A stretch of DNA of 63,284 bases from Fortiea sp. LEGE XX443 (GTDB lineage Bacteria; Cyanobacteriota; Cyanobacteriia; Cyanobacteriales; Nostocaceae): positions 1-63,284 of the forward strand of contig NZ_JADEXZ010000030.1 in NCBI RefSeq assembly GCF_015206815.1. The letters are read 5' to 3'. A program made the translations under genes and the position numbers. The notes beneath the pieces are model-generated. The model was given only the letters and a program-made list of their open reading frames with translations. It ran no database searches and was not told the origin of the DNA. How positions within the stretch are numbered: the stretch's first letter is position 1; each line of letters starts with the position of its first letter. This document shows positions 8,773-15,825 of this stretch, one piece after another.

Positions 8773-9573
8773 TTAAAGCGAGATTTCTTGAATGCTATCA
8801 ATATTAGGTAGTGGGTTTGTCATAGCTTTATTATTAGACTGTACACGTTGGCATCTAATAGCAAATTGACAATAATTACAGGCTTTACTACTTTTATATA
8901 TTTGGGGTAATTGCTGTCCTATTTGGTATTTTTGTAACCAATTAGTCAGGTCGCTTAACAGTTGATTTAGTTCTTTTTCTGTTTGCTGATGTTGCGTATT
9001 ATTATAAGTAAATTTTATATTTTGTGGTCTACCTTCGGACTGAATAAACCAATAAGTCATCGATATATCTTCTGGCAAGTATTCACTAGTCTCAGCTAAC
9101 ACGTACATATAAAGTCGTGTTTGCCAGTTTTGTGCTAATTTGCGTTTATCTTGTGGTTTTGGATAAGTTTTCCAATCTAGAATTTGCGCTTGCTGGTTAT
9201 CTGCAATTAATAAATCATAGATAACTGTTAGTAAATAATCTTGAATTTGGAGAGTACGGTAGTGTTCGCTATCGCGGAAGGTTTGAGTATCTGTTGTATG
9301 TGTTAAAACTTCTGGGGCAGCATCAACAAAAGCAGAAATCCAGCTTTGCAGTTGAGCATCTGCTTCTAAGAAACTATCAATTGGTAGACCCATTTCTCGC
9401 TGCTGCATCAGTAGGTGAAAACGACTACCTAAAGTTTGCTTCTCCTCGTGTTCAGGATCTGAAAGAGAATTGATTTGCTCTAAATATGTGTGCTGAAACT
9501 GACGGGGACAACGTTCTAGTAAATTGAGTTGTCCTTGAGATATTCGGAATAAGTGAGTAGGAGTTGATAGCAT
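8773..9573 (-). CDS. PD-(D/E)XK (RecB-like) nuclease family protein
   Basis: This 266-residue protein has the single-domain RecB/Cas4-like nuclease layout. An N-terminal cysteine lies in NLLERCPRQFQHTYL near residue 22. The nuclease core ILDWKTYPK (about residues 131-139) carries the D and the ExK-type DWK, followed by the QTRLYMYVL helix. The C-terminal cluster CNYCQFAIRC near residue 240 completes the four cysteines expected for an Fe-S cluster. No helicase domain is fused and no CRISPR locus is nearby, so a general repair role is more likely than Cas4. It is separated by 95 bases from csaB upstream. Confidence 0.88.
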   Translation of the reverse strand: MLSTPTHLFRISQGQLNLLERCPRQFQHTYLEQINSLSDPEHEEKQTLGSRFHLLMQQREMGLPIDSFLEADAQLQSWISAFVDAAPEVLTHTTDTQTFRDSEHYRTLQIQDYLLTVIYDLLIADNQQAQILDWKTYPKPQDKRKLAQNWQTRLYMYVLAETSEYLPEDISMTYWFIQSEGRPQNIKFTYNNTQHQQTEKELNQLLSDLTNWLQKYQIGQQLPQIYKSSKACNYCQFAIRCQRVQSNNKAMTNPLPNIDSIQEISL

Positions 9574-9668
9574 TATTATATTTTAGCGATCGCTCAGAGC
9601 ATGTTTTCAAATTCGTAATATCCCAAATCAAAGTTAAGCGATCGCTCTAGTGGTAAATTATCTATAAA

Positions 9669-10715
9669 TTATGCAAGTGCGTCACTCAACAATTCGCGGT
9701 GCATTAAGGCTCGATCTACTAAAGATTGAATTTGTTCTGGCAAAAGTGGCTCACCATTGGCGTAATGTTCCAGCCAGGTTTTACTAATTACATTTGTGTC
9801 ATCTGGTAAACTCACTAAATCCCAACCAGGCATCGCTAAATCTTCCATTAAACGATTGACTTTGGGATCATAACTCAGGGCAAAACAGCGACAACCTTCA
9901 GCAGCAGCCATAATTAAGCTGTGTAACCGCATTCCAATTGCCATCTCAACACCACGATATACACCTTTTAAAAGTTGCGGATCTTCCAGACACAATATTT
10001 TACTAACATCTGCAAGATGAGGCTGGATTGCTTGGGCAATGCCTAAATCTTCACTTTTTTGAAATGGTAGTAGTAAAATAAATGCCTGGGTAGCTTTTTG
10101 AAAATCAACTAATGCTTTAGTTAGGTTAGCTAGGCGTGTTTCTGTGAGTTGAGGATGCGATCGCAATGTTACAGCAACTCTCGGCGCAGGTAAATCCCAA
10201 AGTCCAGGCACTGGTTTACTTTCCAATGCCCAAACCGGATCTGGTGCAATGATATAAGGAATTTGCCAATCAGATAATAAAGCTGCACTGGCGCGATCGC
10301 GCACACTAACTTTGGTACATTTAGCAAAGTTCCGCCTTGCCAAAGCGCGAGTTTGTGGATGCAATAACGGGCCAATACCTTGCCCCCAAGCAATAGTTTT
10401 CAAATTCATTGTTTGCGCCAATGTCATCAATCCTCCATAATATAGAGGGCTAATGGTACTGGTAACATCTTGAATTAAACTACCACCGCCCCAAATCAAA
10501 GCATCGCAGGAACGTAAAGCTTGCAGCACGGGTAGCATAGCCATACGGTTGTAAGTTTCTACATTGTAACGATCGCGCGTCTCTTCTGGATTGCCAGAAA
10601 GCACCACAGGCGTTACATGAGATGGCAACATTTGTAAAAGCGTCGCTAGTAAAGCTTCATCACCACCGTTACCTTTGCCGTAATACCCAGACAATAACGC
10701 CCGCATAGTTACCAT
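9669..10715 (-). CDS. csaB: Polysaccharide pyruvyl transferase CsaB
   Basis: CsaB transfers pyruvyl groups from phosphoenolpyruvate to cell-wall-associated polysaccharide, which in other bacteria anchors surface proteins. The 348-residue protein starts with the diagnostic SGYYGKGNGGDEALL (about residues 9-23), then CDALIWGGGSLIQDVTS (about 70-86) and AWGQGIGPL near residue 109. The C-terminal GMRLHSLIMAA (about 261-271) is the conserved PS_pyruv_trans histidine region. Family members often start at the fourth codon (10706), so either ATG is possible. In cyanobacteria the acceptor polysaccharide is not established. Confidence 0.93.
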   Translation of the reverse strand: MVTMRALLSGYYGKGNGGDEALLATLLQMLPSHVTPVVLSGNPEETRDRYNVETYNRMAMLPVLQALRSCDALIWGGGSLIQDVTSTISPLYYGGLMTLAQTMNLKTIAWGQGIGPLLHPQTRALARRNFAKCTKVSVRDRASAALLSDWQIPYIIAPDPVWALESKPVPGLWDLPAPRVAVTLRSHPQLTETRLANLTKALVDFQKATQAFILLLPFQKSEDLGIAQAIQPHLADVSKILCLEDPQLLKGVYRGVEMAIGMRLHSLIMAAAEGCRCFALSYDPKVNRLMEDLAMPGWDLVSLPDDTNVISKTWLEHYANGEPLLPEQIQSLVDRALMHRELLSDALA

Positions 10716-10883
10716 TTTTAGAGTTTGGATTTTAGAATATCAACTTTTTCTCAGTAGTTCATCCGATGTCAGCCATCTTACCGACAAAAGATGAATTTCC
10801 TTGTGGGAAGATGAAATAGTGCTGAGGAACCACAGTTCATAGCATTCGTTACCAGCCCCATCCCTTTACAGGTAGCCTAATTT

Positions 10884-10904
10884 CATACTTCATACTTCAT
10901 ACTT
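10884..10904. repeat. Three perfect CATACTT heptamers just before DUF2499
   Basis: Three perfect tandem copies of CATACTT end 12 bases before the ATG at 10917, so they lie where a leader or ribosome-binding region should be. Copies in the other orientation recur at 57517-57544 and 60464-60498, and inside a gene at 41250-41277. Confidence 0.85.
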
Positions 10905-10916
10905 CAGCCTTTTCCT

Positions 10917-11264
10917 ATGCACGCTCTATCAATTCCCACTTGGATTATTCATATTTCTAGCGTTATTGAGTGGATTGCCGCGATTTGGTTAATCTGGACT
11001 TACGGCGAACTCACTGGTAATCGCAGCTGGTGGGGATTATCCCTAGCAATGTTACCAGCTTTGGTTAGTGCTATGTGTGCTTGCACTTGGCATTATTTTG
11101 ATAATGCAGAATCTTTGGAATGGATGGTAACACTGCAAGCTGCCATGACCTTAGTTGGTAATTTTACACTTTGGGCAGCCGCAGTGTTGATTTGGCGTTC
11201 TACCAAGTCTACCAAAAATGACACTAATACTATTGCAGCGCAATCTATTAAATCAGAGCCATGA
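10917..11264 (+). CDS. DUF2499 (Ycf49-like) membrane protein
   Basis: This 115-residue integral membrane protein has about three predicted transmembrane segments (residues 8-28, 38-58 and 72-92). The sequence IPTWIIHISSVIEWIAA and the segment CACTWHYFDN are characteristic of DUF2499, a family shared by cyanobacteria, algal plastid genomes (ycf49) and plants. Its molecular function is unknown. Its stop overlaps the start of the next gene by four bases (ATGA at 11261-11264), which indicates translational coupling with DUF3593. A CATACTT tandem repeat lies immediately upstream. Confidence 0.88.
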   Translation: MHALSIPTWIIHISSVIEWIAAIWLIWTYGELTGNRSWWGLSLAMLPALVSAMCACTWHYFDNAESLEWMVTLQAAMTLVGNFTLWAAAVLIWRSTKSTKNDTNTIAAQSIKSEP

Positions 11265-11554
11265 TATCAAAAGAAACCCTGTTCGCCCTTTCCCTGTTTC
11301 CCTATTTGGGTTTCTTGTGGTTTATTAGCCGCAGTCAGGAAATGCCGCGTTTAGCACTATATGGATTTTACGGCACACTGGTGTTTGTTGGCGTGACTAT
11401 CCCGGCAGGTATTTACGCCCAAGTACATTATGGAGCGTCTTTGGCAAATATAGACTGGCTACATGGTGGTGCTGAAGTATTTTTAACTCTGTCTAATATT
11501 TTGATTGTGATTGGTTTTCGCCAAGCTGTGCAGCAATTAAAAACGAAAAATTAA
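11261..11554 (+). CDS. DUF3593 membrane protein
   Basis: This 97-residue protein has three predicted transmembrane segments and fits DUF3593 (ALSLFPYLGFLWFISRS near the start, then LHGGAEVFLTLSNILI). The family is found in oxygenic phototrophs, including plant chloroplast-targeted proteins. It begins within the stop of the DUF2499 gene and is followed by hisA after 14 bases, so the three are probably co-transcribed. The tight pairing with DUF2499 suggests that the two form one membrane complex; that is inference. Confidence 0.88.
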   Translation: MISKETLFALSLFPYLGFLWFISRSQEMPRLALYGFYGTLVFVGVTIPAGIYAQVHYGASLANIDWLHGGAEVFLTLSNILIVIGFRQAVQQLKTKN

Positions 11555-11568
11555 CCAAGGAAAGGTAA

Positions 11569-12348
11569 ATGTCAATGGACGTAATTCCAGCAATTGATTT
11601 ACTCGAAGGTCGTTGTGTGCGATTGTATCAAGGAGACTATGAGCGATCGCAAGTTTTTAGCGAAAATCCTGTTGATGTTGCTAAACAATGGGTAGAACAA
11701 GGTGCAACTCGATTGCACTTAGTTGATTTAGATGGAGCAAAAGCAGGTAAAGTAGTAAACTTAAAAGCTATTGAAGCGATCGCTCAAGCAATATCAGTAC
11801 CGATTGAAATTGGTGGCGGATTGCGCGATCGCTCTAGTGTAGAACAAGTGTTTAATTTGGGTGTGCAATGGGCAATTCTGGGAACCGTCGCTGTTGAACA
11901 ACCCCAGCTAGTCCAAGAACTCTGTCAAGAATTTCCCGAACAGATTATTATCGGTATCGATGCACGTAATGGCAAAGTCGCAACTCGTGGCTGGTTAGAA
12001 ACTTCGGAAGTTTTAGCAACCCAACTCGCTGTACGAATGCAGGAACTAGGTGCAGCCGCCATTATCTACACTGATATTCACCGTGATGGGACTCTCAGTG
12101 GCCCAAATATCGAAGCCTTGCGGGAACTTGCTAATGCAATTTCCATCCCTATCATTGCTTCTGGTGGTGTCAGTTCTGTAACTGATTTATTGAGTTTGTT
12201 AGCTTTAGAACCTCAAGGCGTTACAGGTGCAATTATCGGACGTGCTTTGTATACTGGCGATATTTTACTTCAAGAAGCATTGCGAGCGATTGGGCCAGGA
12301 CGCATTCAAGACATACCACCAAACTTAGGCTTTTCCTCTTTCGCCTAA
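11569..12348 (+). CDS. hisA: Phosphoribosylformimino-5-aminoimidazole carboxamide ribotide isomerase HisA
   Basis: HisA opens the ribose ring of ProFAR in the fourth step of histidine synthesis. The 259-residue protein is a (beta/alpha)8 barrel with [15 protein letters not shown] at the start (catalytic Asp near residue 10), [14 protein letters not shown] near residue 82, the second catalytic Asp in YTDIHRDGT near residue 170, and [13 protein letters not shown] near residue 205. The length is normal. Two ATGs (11569 and 11575) are possible; the upstream AAGGAAAGG at 11556-11564 suits either. It is the last gene of the DUF2499-DUF3593-hisA run; no other his genes are present here. Confidence 0.97.
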   Translation: MSMDVIPAIDLLEGRCVRLYQGDYERSQVFSENPVDVAKQWVEQGATRLHLVDLDGAKAGKVVNLKAIEAIAQAISVPIEIGGGLRDRSSVEQVFNLGVQWAILGTVAVEQPQLVQELCQEFPEQIIIGIDARNGKVATRGWLETSEVLATQLAVRMQELGAAAIIYTDIHRDGTLSGPNIEALRELANAISIPIIASGGVSSVTDLLSLLALEPQGVTGAIIGRALYTGDILLQEALRAIGPGRIQDIPPNLGFSSFA

Positions 12349-12872
12349 AACTAGCTTTATTTAAAATCGCGGCTAGACATACGTTTATCTATACTGCAAA
12401 CGGCTAATATTTGGACTTTACAGATTGCATAAAATCAGAGGGAAAACTTGAAGAAAAACTCTGCTTAACTTTGTCTTGAAAAGTTTCCTACGTAGGGAAA
12501 CCCTCCTTAGAACTTTTCGCTGCATTTACCGAGCGCCAGCCTCTGCGTTTAAAAGTAAAATTCCCAGCCGTTTTTAGTATATAGCAGTAGCCAAGGCAGT
12601 TAGGACATCGGCCAATGATAAAACTCATGCACTAAAAGACTTTTAACCCTGTCACCGTTCGGCTGACGCTCACGGCGGAAGCCTGCGGTCACTGAGCGGC
12701 TGGTGAGCGCAGTCGAACCATGCCGAAGTGTCACCTGTTCCCTATCACCTGCTATACATGGTGAACATCCAAAGTAGCTTATGTCTGTTTAGTCGCGGTT
12801 AATTTCCGGAATAGCCATTTACACGGTTGTAGTTCAAGTAGTAAAGATTTTACAAATAGTGCGTGTATTTTT
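12349..12872. other. Gene-free stretch holding a MITE-like repeat
   Basis: This is a 524-base stretch after hisA. It contains the repeat at 12580-12756 and, before it, the small palindromic repeat GTTTCCTACGTAGGGAAAC near 12482. No coding frame is supported. Confidence 0.6.
12580..12756. repeat. MITE-like dispersed repeat, long copy
   Basis: The element begins TATAGCAG and ends CTGCTATA, an inverted terminal repeat of 8 bp. Its core (AGCCAAGG, AGGACAT, AAAAGACTTTTAACCCTGT) recurs in inverted orientation at 32950-33040. This copy is about 86 bp longer because of extra repeat-like DNA near 12655-12730 (CGGCTGACGCTCACGG and similar). It has no coding capacity, so any movement would depend on a transposase acting in trans. 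Confidence 0.7.
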
Positions 12873-12998
12873 ATGTCTCGTCAAAAACCACGTAACAACG
12901 GTAAGCCTATTAAAACAGAACCTGGTGCTATCCGATCTATCAGCCAAAATGATAAAATTGCCAACTCACAGCTAAAAAAACTCAATGAACTAGAATAG
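12873..12998 (+). CDS. Small protein of 41 residues with NNGKP motif
   Basis: An ATG at 12873 opens 41 codons. The N-terminal KPRNNGKPIKTEP (about residues 5-17) is nearly repeated in the next small ORF (KPLNNGKPNKTDP at 13202-13315), which is the main evidence that both are real. The protein is basic, hydrophilic and has no membrane segment. A strong terminator follows at 13085-13116. No Shine-Dalgarno is obvious, as for many cyanobacterial genes. The family is not recognised. Confidence 0.55.
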   Translation: MSRQKPRNNGKPIKTEPGAIRSISQNDKIANSQLKKLNELE

Positions 12999-13084
12999 CT
13001 GTGTATACAATTTAGCTTGAAATATACAGTAACAATATTTGCAAAAACTTTTAATTCTTCATAATATTGGGTTTCTTCTTTAAT

Positions 13085-13116
13085 AGAGGCGCTATTATAC
13101 TTGCGCCTCTTTTTTA
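13085..13116 (+). terminator. Terminator after the first small ORF
   Basis: AGAGGCGC (13085-13092) pairs with GCGCCTCT (13103-13110) across a 10-base loop and is followed by seven T. It ends a plus-strand transcript covering the small ORF at 12873, supporting that this ORF is expressed separately from the next one. Confidence 0.8.
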
Positions 13117-13201
13117 TTTTTATCTGTAAATTTTTTAACTAATTTCTGGATTCAGTAATATCCTGATTGTATATAAACTGATAGTTAATTTCCTCAGTCT
13201 T

Positions 13202-13315
13202 ATGTCTAATCAAAAATCAAACCCTAACCAGCAATCCAGCCAAAAATCGAATGAAAGCAGTACTCCTCGAAAGAAACCTCTGAACAATGGTAAACCAAAT
13301 AAAACAGACCCATAA
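13202..13315 (+). CDS. Small protein of 37 residues with C-terminal NNGKP motif
   Basis: An ATG at 13202 opens 37 codons. The first 22 residues are a Ser/Asn/Gln/Lys-rich tract (NQKSNPNQQSSQKSNESS). The last 14 residues, KKPLNNGKPNKTDP, match the motif of the 12873 ORF at 10 of 13 positions. Here the motif is the extreme C-terminus, whereas in the first ORF it is N-terminal. A hairpin at 13320-13344 follows five bases after the stop. The protein is predicted to be disordered and soluble. Function unknown. Confidence 0.55.
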   Translation: MSNQKSNPNQQSSQKSNESSTPRKKPLNNGKPNKTDP

Positions 13316-13319
13316 TTAT

Positions 13320-13344
13320 CAAGAAAAACAAAAAGTTTTTCTTG
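13320..13344 (+). terminator. A/T-rich hairpin after the second small ORF
   Basis: CAAGAAAAAC (13320-13329) and GTTTTTCTTG (13335-13344) are perfect 10-bp inverted repeats with an AAAAA loop. The stem is weak in GC but contains a T-run, and its place right after the stop codon suggests a transcript end. Confidence 0.5.
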
Positions 13345-13391
13345 AATCCTTTGCTATTTAATGATTTAAGCTAATATTAAGTATTAATTTT

Positions 13392-13529
13392 TCATGGATA
13401 GTTTGGGAGATCCTGAAATCCTTCTGTTTTTGTGTTGGCAAATTTTATGGCTTTATCCATCGGACGCAGATAAACATCCAATATGGCTTTACTGACATCA
13501 ATACCTACCCATTGAGCCGTATTTTCCAT
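13392..13529 (-). pseudogene. IS110-family transposase, N-terminal remnant
   Basis: A 45-codon frame starts at the ATG at 13529 with MENTAQWVGIDVSKAILDVY, the start of IS110-family DEDD transposases; the Asp in GIDVSK is the first catalytic residue. It continues through TEGFQDL and then stops, while complete family members run for more than 300 residues. The remaining catalytic D/E/D residues and the C-terminal Ser motif are missing, so this is dead debris. Confidence 0.75.
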
Positions 13530-13765
13530 GTTTCACTCTCGCACATTGAGTTGATATTGGTAGATTTTCAATCGTTGAAAATAAGTTGTTTTATTGCAAT
13601 TAAAGTCAGGTGGGCAATGCTAAAAATTTGCTCAAATTCTTTTAAAGAACCGCATTCTCTACGAGAAGCTTTCCCCAACGCGCAGCGTCTCCCCTTGGGA
13701 GAAGAACACAAAGAAAAAGAAGAAATGTTGAACTGAACCATATTGCAGTTTGACTGGCTATTTAT

Positions 13766-14125
13766 TCACAGCATCCCAGATGGCGGGGTTTGCCATACCC
13801 CAGAAAAAATGCTTTCTGTAGCCAGAGAAATTCTCAGCAAATCTTCTTTTAGCAGTGGAGGCCAATCTATTCCTGCTTTTCGCCCAGCTATATATAGCTG
13901 TTGCGTCTTCATGCTTAACTGATAAAGGGCAAAGACTAATTCCCGTTCGAGACTGGGTGCATCTTTGAGCGACTCAAATACGACTTTTAACGCTAACAAA
14001 ATCGAGGTAATCTGACCGGGAACTGGTGGTTTTCCCTGCTTCATCCGCATCAACAGGCCATCTGGGTTTTCTTCGATGGCCATTGTTTGGGAGATGAGGA
14101 TTTTGCGTGCTGTGTCGTAATTCAT
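13766..14125 (-). CDS. Conserved cyanobacterial protein of unknown function
   Basis: This 119-residue soluble protein is predicted to be all-helical. The central QGKPPVPGQITSILLALKVV and the C-terminal WPPLLKEDLLRISLATESIFSG look like conserved blocks of a cyanobacterial family that I recall without a proven function. Some databases label similar proteins as dethiobiotin synthetase, but there is no P-loop here, so I do not adopt that name. It lies 47 bases downstream of the crtD stop on the same strand, so it may be co-transcribed with crtD. Confidence 0.7.
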   Translation of the reverse strand: MNYDTARKILISQTMAIEENPDGLLMRMKQGKPPVPGQITSILLALKVVFESLKDAPSLERELVFALYQLSMKTQQLYIAGRKAGIDWPPLLKEDLLRISLATESIFSGVWQTPPSGML

Positions 14126-14172
14126 TGTTTTTGAGATAAAACCACAGATGATACCAATCTAAAAAATCTATT

Positions 14173-15696
14173 TTATCTGTGTTTAAATTCTGCCTGAATT
14201 TGTCTAACAACTGTCAGTGCAGAGTAACTCACGCCAGCCGTACCTTCGCCGGGATGGGTGGAGTCGCCAACTAACCACAGAGAGTTAATTGGTGTACGAT
14301 TGGCAAAACCAAAAGGGCCAAAGGTGGGTATTCTTTGACCAATGCCACCAACTATACCGCGATCGCGGGCGGTGTAATGAGCAAAGGTGCGGGGTGTGGC
14401 TGCTTCCTGATAAATAATAGTTTCTGGTTTCAGGTAAAAGTATTTGTTGAGGTGGGCGATCGCTTCTTCTGTATACTTTTGTTTCAGCGATGGATAATCT
14501 GGGGTTTGCCACCACTGTTCATAATCGACAAAAGATGAAGCAATAATTGTGGCTTTACCTTCAGGTGCGCGCCCATCACCAGGATGACTGACGGAAACAA
14601 ACAAAGAATTATTCTCGCCAATAATGCCGTTAGCATCGTACATAAATTGCAGATGGGGCGGGCAATTTAAAGGAATAGCACTCGCATCTACACCCAAATA
14701 CACGACAAACGCCCCTGATGCTGGCGGTAGTTTTTCGACTCGCTGTTGATAACCTGATGGAGCCTGATTTCCTAATAGTTGCACTAAGTTTTGTACAGTG
14801 ACGTTAGCCACTACATGATCAGCTGATTCTGTCCAGATTTCCCCTGTTTTCTGGTTTCTGATAACAACGGCAGTGGCTTTGCCGTTTTCAATTTTAATGC
14901 TTTCAACAGTATGACGCATTAACAAACGTCCGCCGTCTCTTTCTAAAGCTTGCACAAGGCGATCGCTCAATACCTGCATACTACCTTGGAGATGATACAA
15001 TCCCTGGGGTAGTTGCGAGACACTTAAGGCTGTTGCTGCATATAGTAATGCTGTTTCGTCGGCGCTTACCTGAGAATACAACTTTAGTTGTAAATCTAAA
15101 AATGTTCTCAGACGCTGGTCATTACCCAGTCCGCATAATCTTAAGGCATCTCCTACCGTCAACAAAGTGAAGGGTGCAGTGATAAAAGTACTGGGACGCA
15201 CTGCCTGTATTAACTGCCACAAGTCCCACAAATTCCGCGGCGGTAACACGGGGTCACGTCCTTGGAATTCCCAACTAGCATCAAATAAAGTTGCCATTAA
15301 CTGCCAGAATGGTTCGCTACCAGGAAACTGCCTTTGTCGTTCCTCGCGCCATTTCTCACAGTCGCGCCAAACGTTTATGGGGGTGCTTTCCCCAGGTAAA
15401 TACACCGCACAAGCCGGATCACAAGGAGTAGCGGCTGGTAAATCAATTTCTAGTTCAGAAAAAATGCGGTGGTGTATGCCGCCTGGTTCCAACCCTGCTA
15501 CTTGAGTTGCACCAACATCAAAAGTAAATCCTTGACGTTTAAATGTAGAAGCACAGCCTCCCGGTACAATCGCTTGGTCGAGGACTAAAACGCTGTAACC
15601 TCGATGGGCTAATAAAGCCGCAGCCGTTAGTCCGCCAATACCTGCACCAATAACTATGACATGAGGCTTATTTTTGTCAACAACAGAACTGGACAT
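14173..15696 (-). CDS. crtD: C-3',4' carotenoid desaturase CrtD
   Basis: This 507-residue FAD-dependent amine-oxidase-like enzyme of the carotenoid desaturase family begins with the dinucleotide-binding motif VIVIGAGIGGLTAAALLAHRGY (residues about 13-34) and ends with the FAD-contacting segment LWLVGDSTHPGEGTAGV near residue 475. The FDVGATQVAG segment and overall length fit cyanobacterial CrtD, which introduces the 3',4' double bond during myxoxanthophyll synthesis. CrtO ketolases and CrtH isomerases share the fold, so the exact step is inferred. It is probably membrane-associated. The conserved gene at 13766 follows. Confidence 0.75.
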   Translation of the reverse strand: MSSSVVDKNKPHVIVIGAGIGGLTAAALLAHRGYSVLVLDQAIVPGGCASTFKRQGFTFDVGATQVAGLEPGGIHHRIFSELEIDLPAATPCDPACAVYLPGESTPINVWRDCEKWREERQRQFPGSEPFWQLMATLFDASWEFQGRDPVLPPRNLWDLWQLIQAVRPSTFITAPFTLLTVGDALRLCGLGNDQRLRTFLDLQLKLYSQVSADETALLYAATALSVSQLPQGLYHLQGSMQVLSDRLVQALERDGGRLLMRHTVESIKIENGKATAVVIRNQKTGEIWTESADHVVANVTVQNLVQLLGNQAPSGYQQRVEKLPPASGAFVVYLGVDASAIPLNCPPHLQFMYDANGIIGENNSLFVSVSHPGDGRAPEGKATIIASSFVDYEQWWQTPDYPSLKQKYTEEAIAHLNKYFYLKPETIIYQEAATPRTFAHYTARDRGIVGGIGQRIPTFGPFGFANRTPINSLWLVGDSTHPGEGTAGVSYSALTVVRQIQAEFKHR

Positions 15697-15825
15697 TGAT
15701 ATTTACTTTATATTTCTTAACATTTCTATTCATAATTTTAGATTACTAGGCAATGTCATAAGCTGTTGTGCATACAAGTTGCACCATGTAAATTATGGGT
15801 AAAAGCTTTAAACCCTTTGCCTTTA

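Noticed and set aside
8773-9573. Cas4 of a CRISPR system
   Set aside because: The nuclease has Cas4-like cysteines, but no cas genes or repeat arrays occur anywhere in the window.
13512-13736. 74-codon plus-strand frame
   Set aside because: It overlaps the IS110 remnant and a GC-rich repeat (CTTTCCCCAACGCGCAGCG) and does not resemble a protein.
13766-14125. Dethiobiotin synthetase
   Set aside because: Similar proteins may carry this label, but no P-loop or biotin-pathway neighbour is present and the protein is only 119 residues long.
14285-14515. 76-codon minus-strand frame inside crtD
   Set aside because: It is in another frame of a well-supported enzyme gene.
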